Positions 1 to 12,800 of a stretch of 64,000 nt of DNA are shown in pieces (within the stretch, counting starts at the first letter, position 1; every line of letters begins with the position of its first letter). Location: NCBI GenBank assembly GCA_943736015.1, contig OX031059.1:48557159-48621158 (forward strand), written 5' to 3'. Below the pieces are notes generated by a model. It saw only the letters and a list, made by a program, of their open reading frames with translations. It was not told where the DNA came from and ran no database searches. A program made the position numbers and the translations under genes. This stretch comes from Tridacna crocea. Taxonomy: Eukaryota > Mollusca > Bivalvia > Cardiida > Cardiidae.

Positions 1-48
1 GACCCGGGTCATTTTGTAGGGGAGGGTCATTTCTCTGCATTACACCGG
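1..48. mobile_element. Right end of a CCGG-ended palindromic element (cut by window edge)
   Basis: The bases GGGTCATTTCTCTGCATTAC followed by ACCGG match the right end of the complete element at 28047-28289. The left part is outside the window. Confidence 0.7.
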
Positions 49-59
49 AAAGAAAGTTT

Positions 60-135
60 CGCCTCAACCGGGTATCGCACTCACAACCACCCCGTCAAGA
101 GTCCGACTCGCTCACCACTAAGCCACCCGGGCGGG
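60..135 (-). mobile_element. tRNA-derived SINE head
   Basis: Read on the minus strand, this segment has a box A-like GGTGGCTTAGTGGTGAGCG and, about 35 bases on, a box B-like GGTTGTGAGTGCGATACCC. This is the layout of a tRNA-derived RNA polymerase III promoter. It lacks the pairing needed for a full tRNA and runs straight into the CCGG palindromic element. Confidence 0.6.
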
Positions 136-164
136 AACATAATTATAAAGTGAGCTTTATGAAA

Positions 165-330
165 AGGATGAAAAGGAGGTTTAATGCATCCGCAAAAAGT
201 GTCGACTCAGATCAGCCTGTGCCGTTTGTGCAGGCTAACCAAGGCCGATTCTTTTCGTATTGGTCGATCAGTTGTCCACAGCATAAAGTTTATCCCATGA
301 ATCAGTTGATATAGTTTCATGGATCAATAA
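165..330. repeat. Family H fragment
   Basis: TTTAATGCATCCGCAAAAAG followed by a degraded GTCGACTCAGATCAGCCTG hairpin arm matches the better-kept H copies near 990 and 56530. Confidence 0.5.
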
Positions 331-403
331 TCACGTGACTTGCTTGGTTTAATACATGAAATGCGTTTAGCTTCCTTTTGCCAGAGCTTAAGTCGTTATG
401 GTC

Positions 404-665
404 TGCAACACGCAAAAAGGGGCATTCTGGTATTGGCGTAAAGTGTCGTCTCGGATCAGCCTGCGCAGTCCGCGCAGGCTGATCCGAAACGACACCTTCC
501 GTTTTTATGTACGAGTAACTGTCTGTTTTGCCCAAAGTCTTCTGAAGAACAAAATCTAATGAAGACGTAAAGCGCTGTCTCGGATTAGGCTGCGCGGACT
601 GCCTAGGCTGATCCGAGACGACACTTTACGCAAAATGTCCGAATGCCCCTTTCCGCGTGATGCGT
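404..665. mobile_element. Family C inverted-repeat element
   Basis: The ends are GCAACACGCAAAAAGG and CCCCTTTCCGCGTGATGC. Two internal hairpins have AGTGTCGTCTCGGATCAGCC arms around GCGCAG cores. It is a more diverged relative of the copies at 43944, 55314 and 56691. The open frame on its minus strand is a by-product of the hairpins. Confidence 0.75.
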
Positions 666-687
666 TATTATCATGTGTCTATTTCAG

Positions 688-809
688 TTTGCAGCGTTCT
701 TCTCCTACATCTGGAAGTTTGGGGAGTTTCTCTGTAAGAGCGTTCACTACATCCAGAATGTGTCCTGTATCTGTTCTGTCTCGACCTTGACCTTCATGAG
801 CCTTGAAAG
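688..809 (+). CDS. GPCR exon: extracellular loop 1 and TM3 to the ERY motif
   Basis: The exon follows the acceptor TATTTCAG and ends at the donor AG|GTGGGT. It has 40 codons plus 2 nt and starts in phase 0. It encodes a W.FG.FLCK loop 1/TM3 entry with the conserved disulphide cysteine, then TM3 and MSLE. The split codon AG|G supplies the arginine of ERY across the junction. TM1 and most of TM2 are not encoded here, so an upstream exon must lie outside the window. Confidence 0.93.
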
Positions 810-3800
810 GTGGGTGTGGATTTCAGTCAACACATGATACTACTGTATGTTACAAACTATCTTTTGTCATGTCAGCTGTCGCCTTTCTGTGGGTATTTAA
901 ATGTGTAACTAACTATACGGAATGCAATAAGTGTTACTTAAGAAGCAAGTCATATGAGCCGTGCTCTGTGAAAAGGGAGCTCAATTCATCAGTAAAAAGT
1001 ATCGGCCTAGGTCAGCCTGCGCGAATTGCGCAAGCTGACCTGGGTCGATACTTTTTGCTGTTGGTAAATTTTCTGTATGAACAAGGACCAGTTTACCTAT
1101 TGACTCACCCTATCGTCAGACAAAAATGGTTAACTCTTTACAAAACGAGACTGGTTCAAATTGAAAGCATTTGCAGACGACAAAATGAATATGACTAAAA
1201 TATAGAAATTTGTTCTGGGAAGGGTAGAAAACACTGTGGGAAAAGGAGAAAATGCTGGTTACCAGCATTTTCTCCTTTTCCCATAGTGTTTTCAAAAGGC
1301 TTCTTTTTCAGGGGCGTCAAAAGTAGGGATTGTGTGGTAATGGGTTGATATGGATCTTTTATTATGTGAAGACTTGCTTGGTATCATGAATCACGGAACA
1401 TGGATATGAATTAAGCCCCCTTTTTCCAGAGCATGGCTAATACCTATCATATAGATAGAAGTTGTAAATTTGCCCGCAGATAGGTTTTCAGGGGGCCGCA
1501 TAATTAACATGCCCATATTTTCTACCAATCGCTAATTTCCATTAATTCATTCAGATACAGTCGATACCAAGAAGTAGGTCAAAGTTTCAGTGCATCCTGC
1601 CATGCAAAAATGTATTTAAACAGTTGCTAAGGAATGTTAATAAAGCATTTGAAATAGGAGAGATTCCAAAGGCACTATGGCTTCTGCAATCGCTAGTGCA
1701 GCTTTATTCTTTTCTTTTGAAATATCAATTACATTTAACCCTTTTCCTGGCAAATATTTTAATTCAAACCTTCAAGCCAGTAGAAAAGACAACTATAATC
1801 CTATTTCAACCTTACTTTTTTTAAAAAGAAATATCTCCTTATCGGAAAGAGTAGATCCAAGATCAGACTGCACGTTCTGTGCAGTCTGATCTTGATCTTA
1901 TCTTCACTGTCCGCAGGAGGTCTTTGAGGAGTGATACGGTCTTGGCCAACAGACTCCGGATATACATCCATGATTTGGTACGGTAGGCTATGATTGAATA
2001 TTACTTAATCATTTTTAAGCAATACTTGACTGTTCATCTTTCTTCAGGTACTACGCCATAGTCCATCCGATGAGGGCGAAGTACTCCTGCACTGTGGGTA
2101 AGGCCCGACGTATGTGTATCTTTCTGTGGTTACTGTCATTTGTACTGGCACTGCCGATCGTATTTGGAAGGGTAAGTTCATGTCTACATTAAATACGCCA
2201 ACGGGTATATCTAGAATGCTCCTCTCTCACTATAGCGTATGCAACAAAATTTCTTATTGTACACCCCAAAACTCTGTTTGGGGGGTATATAGGAGTCAGC
2301 TTGTCGGTCGGTCCGTCGGTCCGTCCGTCCGTTCGTCCGTCGGTCGGTCGGTCTGTAGCTTTTTGTCCGCTCTATTTTTCATAAACTACTGGACGAATTT
2401 TATTCAAACTTCGCAGGTAGACTCAGTATCAAGCAGAGATGTGCATATGAAATGTTGGTTATGGTTCATTGATTTTTTCACTGAGTTATGGCCCTTTCAT
2501 GAAATTTCTTGTCCGCTTTTTTTCTCATCAACTATTAGACAGATTTGGTTCAAACTAAACAAATAGACTCAGTATTAAGCAGAGATGTGCATATCCTATT
2601 TTGGTTATGGTTTATTTAGGTTTCGTGGAGTTATGGCCCTTTGATGATTCTGGACAAATTTCTTTCAAACTTCATGGATAGACTTTGCACTCAGCATATG
2701 CATATCATAAATTGTTCTTTAGTTAATTAAATAAAATTTCCAAGAGCTTAGCCCTTTTTTGTCGTTCTCTTTTTGCATTCCTGTGACATTAATTTCTTCT
2801 GTGACAAGGAGCTGTTTGGGGGTATGATCACGTTTAGTGATAGCTTTAGTTTAAAATCGTTTTCTCTTAGAGACATTATTATACTGTGCGATATTGTTAA
2901 AGACAAAAGTGTCAGTCATATAATTTTCTGTCTCGGCGGAGCGCTTGATACCATCCTAACAGAGACAAGATAAAGAATACTTCCATTCATTCTGTCAATT
3001 TTCGTTTCATCGCGAAAAAAAGTCTGATGATGTATTTGGAACAATGTGTCTCCTTAACATAATAATCATTGTACTTGCAAAATATTGTTTAAACCTTGGC
3101 GTCATCTTATTTCATACAAATATGTCAAAAGCGGGATATATCCCGCCATGTACACGAGTCATATATTGTAAAATGGGGGTTTAATGCAGTTGCTAAAAGG
3201 ACCGACCCATGTCAGCGTGCGTAGGCCGCAGAGTCTGGTATTGCCCGAAACATTTTGCTAATAATAGATTTCATGTTTGGCAAATGACTAATTCATGATT
3301 CAGTGGGTTGGAAGACAAATAAATTCATGGATCCATGACTATGTGATAACTAGCTAGGTATAATGCACCATGGAGATACATGAACCACATTTTCCCAAAA
3401 CGAATAATGGTCTCAATGACATATCGTCGGTGTGCTTCAAAAACCTCGTAACTACAGCTAGAAACAAGCTGTAGTTACAAGCTTTTTGAAGTAAACCAAT
3501 AATGCATCATGGAGTTACATGAACCACCCTTTGCCAAAACGAATAATGGTCTCAATGACATATCGTCGGTGTGCTTCAAAAACCTTGTAACTATGTACAG
3601 CTTGGAGCAAGCTGTAGTTACGAGGTTTTTGAAGCACACCGACGATATGCAATGTTTCGACGGTATCAAATATCGTCGGTTTACTTAAAAAATCTCGTAA
3701 CTACAGCTTGAAACAAGCTGTAGTTACGAGCTTTTTGAAGTAAACCAGCGATATGTCCATTATACCATGTCAGTTTGGGTGTCAAGGGCATATTCCTGTT

Positions 3801-6800
3801 TACAGTCTTGTCAGAAACAAAATTTGCAGGGTATGTTCATCTTGTCATTTTAGAGTCAATGGCATACTCTGCACAATCTTCAAAGCAGATAATCAGATAA
3901 AGCTTCACACTGTTTCTGCCATTACCACATGTTTCACACTGTTTCTGCCATTACCACGTGGGTCTTTGTCGGAGTTGGGACTGATATTATTGTAGATCTA
4001 TACAAACAATGTTAATTCTAACTATTTAATTAACCCTTTACCCCATAGATACTCATTTCTACACATTGCTTGTTAGAGCCTTTGGAAAACATTGTTGTAA
4101 AAGGTGAAATTGCTCGTGACGAGCAATTTCACCTTTTGCCACAATGTTTTCTACACTATCAAACGGTGTCATATACACATAAGAAACGGCTTCATCCTCG
4201 CTGTTTTTTTTTTTTTGGGGGGGGGGGCGGTCAATTAGAGATACCATAGAAATGCCTTATGGGGTAAAGGGTTAAAGGCAATAGAGAACTTTCTTTCGTA
4301 TTTTATTACATAAAAGTCATTGTAAGGAAGGTAACATTTGTTTACCACCAAGGGCTGTTTTTTCAATCATAATGTCTACAAATCATACCAAAAGTTCGGC
4401 GTTAAAATATCAAATTTCTAATACACGGCTTTCGAGTAAGTTTAAGAAGTCATACGATCGTCGCATGGACCAGCAATCTGATAAACTGAAACCAAACATA
4501 CCAAAGCTACGCAAATTTTCTGAAGCAAGATTTTTTCAGATTAACTCGAAATCTGACTGAAGATATACACAATTGTATTTTTCTTTTAATCAGTAGGATA
4601 AAATGATTGATCAGCTGGTTAGTGGATTCCTTTTTTAGTCTGCTTATCAAAACGGTTCTATGGATTCACTAAGTATTTAACTGTTACACCCCAAAGGTTA
4701 ATTCTAGATTATTTCTTCAGCATAGAACAAAGACGCACTGACCTTGTTGAACGTGAACTCTTATACTTTTAGTCTCTTTACTGTCGACAGTAATGTATCA
4801 TCCATGTGTGATTATTATCTGACTTTAGCTAATTCATTGTGAATGTTAAATTATGACTATTGTGCAATATAAAGTTTACCTTTCTTGAAAGAGAGAAAGA
4901 AAGAGAAAGATTAATATTTATGCGGCTTTTGATTAACCGCGACTTTGTACTGTGCACAGATTGAGTAAAATGTTGGTCTGTTCTGTTAAAAAAGAACTTA
5001 AAGCTACACAGAGGTGAATAGAAAGGCACAAATCATTCGTGTGTTGGCGAAAGGGTCAACTTTTTATGTCCATGATATAGTCGAAGTCCCAAATGGGTAT
5101 ACCATGAAAATATTGAAGCAATGCGTCTATGTCGCCGTGGATTACTAAGCCGAAAAGCTTCATATCCATAAAAGACGGCCCTAGACTAGACATGTTATAA
5201 GGTGAATAAGGTTAATAGCGTCCATTTAATAGATATTTGAAAATGTTTAGTTTTTCGAAACTTCAGTCAAGTGACTATATACTTGTTCCCTACGATTTAT
5301 TGATGAATTATTGAAGTTATGTGATCAATTGATTTCTCTCATTATATAGGAAAAAAAAATAAGATGATTTGCTGCAAATACATTTATGTGGCGTCAGACC
5401 GACTTGTTCGATCGAATCAAAAGCCTATTGTGATTTTGCAAGCAAAACTAGATATATATCGTTCAGGAATACTACAGTCTTTGAGTAGATCCAGTAATCT
5501 TTTACCTGACATTTTGCCAACTTTCGTTTATAACGGTTGACCTTAAAACGAAAATGAAAAGTAGCTGTTGTAACACATATCTAATGGCAGAATTCTCTTT
5601 AAAAGCGAATGTAGTGTCGACAGCCGTGCAGCAACACAATTTTCTGTTAGTTCTTATGAACAAAAACGTACGAATTCGCTATTAAGATAAAGTTACGAAA
5701 TGGATATCTTGTAAAGATTCACTTCTTACCAGCAACACAAAGTTTAAGAACCCACCTACAAATGCTTCATAATATACAATAAAATAATACGTCTTAACAC
5801 GAAATAACGTTGTTTGTAATTGTGTTTAGAGCACTATAGGAAGGAGAAATGCTTGTAGGTTAGCCGTCTAATGTGAAAAAGAATAACGAAACAGAGTCAA
5901 TGTGATTGTGAAATTGTAAAGTCATAAAAAAAAATATCTGTTTACTTGCTGCAAAAAAAATTCATCGAAAATTGAGGATGATGGTATCCGTTGCTTTTAA
6001 AAGCTAACCTTTGAAATAAGTATTTTGATTTTATACTTGATGCCTATAAACTTTACCACCATTTGTATCTTTATTGATTAGTTCAAAGTGGACCTGGAAT
6101 TTTAAGATCAACAAAGATATTTTGAACTAGATTTTTGTGGAAAATTTTCGACGTCTTGGGTCAAACTGAATTGAAATTAACTGAAACAGACAAAGGTTTT
6201 CTGTAAGTGATCAATTGTGGCATCAAGATTGCTTTTCAGTTGGTTAGAGGCGCCAATTATCCCGAGACGTCTAATGATAAATGATACCCATTCGTTTATT
6301 TATCTTTTATTTATTTCATAAGAAGTGTAATCGATTTGGCCACGGGCAGAAAAAAAAACTTTGAAAAAACTGATGATAGGGTTCATAAAAATCCACGGAG
6401 GAAAATAAAATAACATTTAAGATTATAACCTCCTTTTTCAAGTTTTCACCATTTGTTTCGATGATTCTTTTTTGGAATCTCATATTACTTATGATATATT
6501 TTCCCAAATGTTTTAGCGTGGTTTATGTTTTGACTTTGATGATACTAAACAGCTGCAAAAGGTAATAAGTAACTATGCCGTCCAAACTCTTGCACTAAAC
6601 AATACAAACAGTTTATGTTTTACCGTACTATTACCCCTTTCGTGTAATTTGAGATCACAAGGTTTGGATTTTTGCTTTCAAGAAACTGATTTTATATATG
6701 GATTTCAGTAGTTAGTATGATGTAAACAGTCCCGTAAGAAGACAAAATATCCAAAATTATCTCATAATGCTACCTCAGATATCTTATACCTGTAGAGTTA

Positions 6801-9800
6801 AAAAAAACATAACTGGAGCAACTATGCTTAAATCATAACTCAAGCAACTATGCTATATTTCAATTCTCTTTGACGCAGTCGTTCATCTGATGTTTTTAGA
6901 AACAAGATATCTAGCACCACTCTGATCAAATTTAATATTCCTTTTTTTTTCGTAAAACGATGTCTTGCTTACTTTTCTTTTTGCTCGTCTTCGGAGGAGG
7001 TCCAGGTCCGTATATACCAACGATTCTTAAATTAACCTTAGAACCTTTATTTTCATTTTTATTGTCAACCAAACGGTTAAGCCATTCATAAACATGTTAC
7101 TTTTTAATATAGAATAAGACTGATAACGTTCTTAACGATAGTTGGGGAACATCGTACCTGTTTCGTGTAAAAAGAAAATCTTTAAGTAAATCTAACACTG
7201 TACTGGAATTGCCGTATGCCATCGTTTTTATGAATTATTGATAGCTTACAATGAAGACTATGGGAAATGCTGACTGTTGAATGGATCACACAAAAACAGT
7301 AACCAGAGAATTCTATATAGTGCAAACATTATTTTCGCAACCTTTGTGGTAGGGGTTGATCTGTAAATTGTGTATGTTTTAAATAATTATTAGCCAACAT
7401 GATTCTCGAACAATCCTGAACTTGCACAGTATTTGGTCTACTAAATGCATCTAATCTAACCTGCCCTATGTCCCCAACGACAGAAAAAGTCAAAGCACTT
7501 GATATGTGCTAATGAAAAAGACGCTATTGTTTTTCGTCATCATTTAAATGTTTGGTACTTTATTATTAAAATGCAATTCCTCTTACCTTACAGATGAGAT
7601 TTGGAAAACATAGGAACTTTGTTACACCCCCCCCCCCCACACACACACACACTAAACGATTCCATAAAATCCATTGGTATTGAAATTACATACACGTACA
7701 TCATACAAGACTATAAACTACTAATAGAGAGCAGGATCCATAGAAGATAAAGTTTAATGTGAAGGGTGAACTTGATGTATGTCCTAAGAAAATACATCTA
7801 TAATAAATAGCACAGCATTATAGAGAAGAAATTCAGTCTACAAACTCATACTTCGAGTTCAGATGTACTATACAGATTTGGTGTCACGCACGAGATTTTA
7901 CCGTAACCCAATTTATTTCGATAAAATGTATGGGATCTCAAATATTTGTTTGCCCCCAGTTGTATTTCTTGAGTTCTTCAAAGCGATGAATAGGCCCATT
8001 TTCAACAAACCATGATTTCAATTATTGATATAAGTTTATTCTCCCTTCTTGGAATATGATGTAATGTTTCTCAATTTATTGTTCTAAAATGTCCTTACGA
8101 TTTTGCTACACGCTCAATTGCCATTACTCTTTGTGACAGAAACACTTAATTTCACTAGACATGAAAGTAATAATGAGCAAAAACACATCTTTTAAAACCA
8201 AACGAATGATCATATATGAACATGCCAGTAGAGTAAACAGATATCTTTTTTTTTTCAAGTGTGTGTGGGGGGGTGTTAGCTGAATGATCTCACTTTTGAT
8301 CTACTGTAAGTGCTAGGAAGAAACTACTGTTACCCATTTTGTGAGTGGCCATATAGATGTAAACTACGCAAAAAAGTAAAGGTCACAGTAGAAATCTACC
8401 AACATGGGATAAAGGAGTTCATGGCTAAATCACGTAATGATCACAATAACCTATGTGAAGCCGTACTTTATTGTTATGCAGATGTTAAACTCTAGCAAAA
8501 CATCCATAATTTAAATCACAAGTCGGAATGAACATTGTGTTGCTCTCAAAATCTAGTAGATCTGTTACATCTGTAACACTTGGATTGACGTTAATTAAGA
8601 ATGGCTGGAAAATACGGACAATGATGTGTAAGGGAAAATTGGTAGGATAGAAAAAGTGTTCACTTTAGAAATGATAGGCAAAGTCATGTTTGTCGGAAGC
8701 ACTTGTATAGTGGTTAAGCCCTGTGTGAAACAATCCCTGGTTTTCACGACCCCGAGGAAGAAGCCTTCCTGGTGTCAATTTGGACAAATCTATAAAATTT
8801 TGCCGTTTGGAAAAGAGTTAAGCTTCAGTGTAACACGTTGCATTCTGATTTCGAATCTCATACTAAGCAGATTCAACTTTTCTGGTGAAATCACTGATTA
8901 GGTATCAACTCTGGAAAGTGGTCGGTGTACTTGTTGAACGTGTTATATCATCGGTAGAACATAAATTAAAAGTCATACTAAGTTATTTTGAACTTGCTGT
9001 TCACAAGCAAAACTAACACAAAGACTTGTACAGGAGGAATGGCGTCCTAAACCGTCAGCCATTGCCTTCGATTCACGAGGGGCAACCAGAAAGATCGTCG
9101 GCTATCTAGTTATTTTGAAAATTATAACAGGTAAGACAAGAAAAAGTTGATGCAAAGCATCAAAGTCGCCGCAAAAAAAATTGTTTAATGCTTCAAGAAA
9201 GCCAGGGCAAGTAAGTAAATGTCAGTTTTGATCAGCAGATTTTTTAACACTGTGACATTATGAAATTATGTGAATAGTAACCTATATCAAAACTTGTCTT
9301 CTGTTACAGTATCTAATACCCTAGCACAGTGCTCTCTTAGCTCTTTTCCAAACGACAAATATCAGACTCTTCCAAATTCAAAGAGTTTTAAAAAGCTGCA
9401 AAAATGGTGGAAAATTCGCTAGTAGTGGGGAAAAAGTATTTAATAAAGAAGAAATTGCTTATAACGAGCAATTTCTCCTTATCCAACATGTTTTGACAAA
9501 AGAATTTGATAGCACACATGTGATAACCCGTGTTTGTTTGGGAAAGTGGTGAAAGCAGGGCTAAGTTACTAAAATGTTGCTGTCCTAGGAAAGTATGATT
9601 CAAGAGGACGTAAGTTTGCAAGGCATGCTTTCAATTTAAACAAGTCTAAGACTATAGTGTTTGGTGAACAGTGTTCATAAAGAATCATGGTTTTGCATCG
9701 CGCTTTATCATTATGAACAACACAGCGAAAAAGTGGCCTCTCTCCAGATTTCTTCCACAAATTAAATTTATGCAGAGCTCGTTGAGAAATAAACAAAGGA

Positions 9801-12800
9801 GTTCTAAACTATCTTGGTTGTAAAAACTAAACTTAGAAATAAGTAACCAATAATGGTCAGATACAATCATAACCATCATACCCGTTCTTCGGCGGAATTT
9901 AGCACAATTTCAGCAATGCACAATTTTAGCAGTGGTCATTCAACAAAAAACACACAAATAGTAGGAAAAACTATCTACAAAATAATCAAAATGATAATTA
10001 AACCTGTGTACGAAGGTTGTACGAAACGACCAACTGGGTACGAAATGACCAAAATTGAAAGTATAAGTAGGTACGAAATGACCAAAATCGTACGAAATGA
10101 CCTAGGTACGAAATTAACAAGGTACGAAATGACTGGAAACCTGTAACAGCCTTGACCAATGGAAACAAGGCATTTATGTGGACGAGTCCATTTCTCACGA
10201 ATAGCGACAATAAAAGAAATAATTAGGCGGTTTTTTGATGTTGTAAGTATTAATAGAACAAAAATAGTATCGTATTGCAATTTCGTAGTTTAAGAATGAA
10301 TTACAAAGCCAGTTTAAGGCGAAGTAACGTTAGAAAGATTCCTTGTTAACCTAACACCCCTATAAAAACGAAATTCCCACTATCCATGTCCTAACTCGAA
10401 AAACTATTAAAAATATAGTCGCGCGCTTCTGCGCGGCGACTAATTACAAAAAAATGCATAGATGAGCTTTAATAATCTGGTAACTGACTAAAGCTTTCAA
10501 ATGTCCGCATATTCAAGTCGGTAAAGTATGTAGTCAAACCGTTAAAAACATTTTGAGGGGACTCTGCACTCAAGAAATCTGATATACAGGTACGTACATG
10601 GGTCGGACTGATTAAGACAAAGGTGCGATACTCTTAATGATGAACCTAAACCTGGCGGTCCATCAACGTCAGTCACAGACAAAATAATGACGGATGTATA
10701 GCAGCATTTAAAACAAGATCGCCGAGACACTGCCAGGAAAATAACTGACACATTCGACATGTCATACAGAAGTGCTCAGAAGATTTTGAAACACAAAGTG
10801 AGCTGCAACGTATTTATTGCGTTTCGATCGACGTTTTTCTGAGAGACCGAGAGACTGCGATTCTAACAAAATCAAAGAACTGAGGGTGACGAGTCTTAAT
10901 CAAGCATAATCAAAGTACCAAAGATCTATGTACTGTAGTATATTCATAAACATAATGCAAGATATAACGCCCTAGCTCACAAAGACAATTGTACTGAAAA
11001 CTTTGCAAAAACTAAACATAGAAACACTAACTAATGGTCATAATAATCTATTCCTGGTTCTATGTGACCTCTAACTACTTTCTGTTTAAGAAGTTTCTTT
11101 ATGTGGCATACATTACGAGAGCAGAGATGAGCAAACCATCGCTTTGACCGGATCCTTAGTAGTAACGTCACGTGACGCGCTCCCACATGTGTTGCGGGCA
11201 TGGAATCGAGAATGAATAAGTGCACAGTACTTAAATGAGGTTACTTTCAAAAATAGTAAACACTCCAAGTTGTATTTTATAAAAATATTCCGGTACCAGC
11301 ACTGGTCCACGTTCTTTCTGATCACCCGCGTAATCTATTTCCCGTATCGCTTGTAGAATCTGTAATTCTTGAATTCATGGCCTGCAATCAAAACTTTCAT
11401 CTCTTGAAAATTAAGACGTGAAATATTAGCGGGCTCTGATATTACCCTGGTTGGTTTATCTGATTTGAAGATAGTAAATTCTGAGAATATAATTGGCTGC
11501 TCGACGTGTTACCTCCTATATATGATTTTAAGCGCGGTTATTTTCGTAGAAAACGACGAGTTGTTGTTGTAGCCATAGAGTCCTCGTCGTCATCGCTATC
11601 TGCACTGGTGTCGTCGTGCAAAAACTTCGATATTTTGTAATTTTACTGCTTTTACTTAATTTACCAGACGACGAAATTCTAAACTTCTCCAAATTGAAAG
11701 CGTTTGCAGACGCCATTTTCGCTACTCGACTAAAAAGGAAGGAAAAAGTCGAGGAATGCATCCTTAAGACTTTGAAACTTATGACGCGCAATGAAGAAAC
11801 CACTCGGGCTACCGCCCTCGTCGATTATTTTTTGTTTCTCATAACTCACAACCGTAGTTTATCGAACAATAGACCACGATAGAAAGATCGCTATTTCGAT
11901 TCTAACATAAGATCTCCTTTCATAGAAAATCAAGTTCATACTTAGAATATAAGAGCGTATGCAGTCAATAATCCCGAGATTGAGCCATGGCTCTTCAAAT
12001 CAAATTGCAAAAACAAATCCAACTGCCCAGTCGGTAAATACAAAAAGAATGAAAATTTCAATAAAACCTGCAGCATCGAATATAATGTAATAACAAACGT
12101 GCCGTTTCACTATTATATTTTCGCTCCTTAAAATGACAAATAACTTCATTTTTTGTGATATTTACAAAATTAATTTTGTGATTGCCCAGATTTATCCGTA
12201 AGAAATCATTTACGAACTCGTGTGGCAGTATCTGCCTTGCAATCACGTGACCAAAGTAATGATTTTTAGGACTGGCGGAGATAGTAATAACGTTTTCTTC
12301 CATTCTGGTTTATAACCGTTAAAGGAATGCGGGGTAAAAATTTAGTACGCTGAAATGAAAAGCTTTTACTTGTTTCATTTAATATTTAGTTCATTGCTAG
12401 ACATAACTTTTTCGGCAATTAGCTGAAATTGCAAATTATGATATGACTAATATTTGGAAATTTGTATTTTATTGTGAGTGTGAAAGAGTTTTCGCATAAA
12501 ATGTTTACGTAGGACTTCCTCTTACCAATTTTTTTATTTTTTTTTTTTTATCATAATTACTATTTTTTCAGCAAATCTCTGTTTATACTTATTTACAACC
12601 ATTTTGAACAGTCCTTTCCATAATGTTCAAACACAAACAATAACATCATGGTTTTTGTCCGTGAAATTTATTCATTTATGTCCATGGAAAATTACAGTCT
12701 TGTTAATTTCGCTGCATTTGGGCTGTCACATGAGAGTTTCGTCTTACATAAAAATGTCTGGTATTGTAATTCTTGACAATTCAGCAGGAAACATGGAAAC

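Noticed and set aside
317..535. Minus-strand 72-codon reading frame
   Set aside because: It overlaps the family C palindrome; frames opened by the inverted repeat recur in every copy of the family (44000-44200, 55365-55571, 56742-56948).
803..1198. 131-codon plus-strand frame
   Set aside because: It starts in the tail of the real TM3 exon and runs through intron, a family H hairpin and a family A element; the GT donor at 810 and the spliced ERY motif explain the region better.
2114..2566. 150-codon plus-strand frame
   Set aside because: It is out of frame with the TM4 exon and consists largely of the GTCC microsatellite (SVGRSVGPSV-type repeats).
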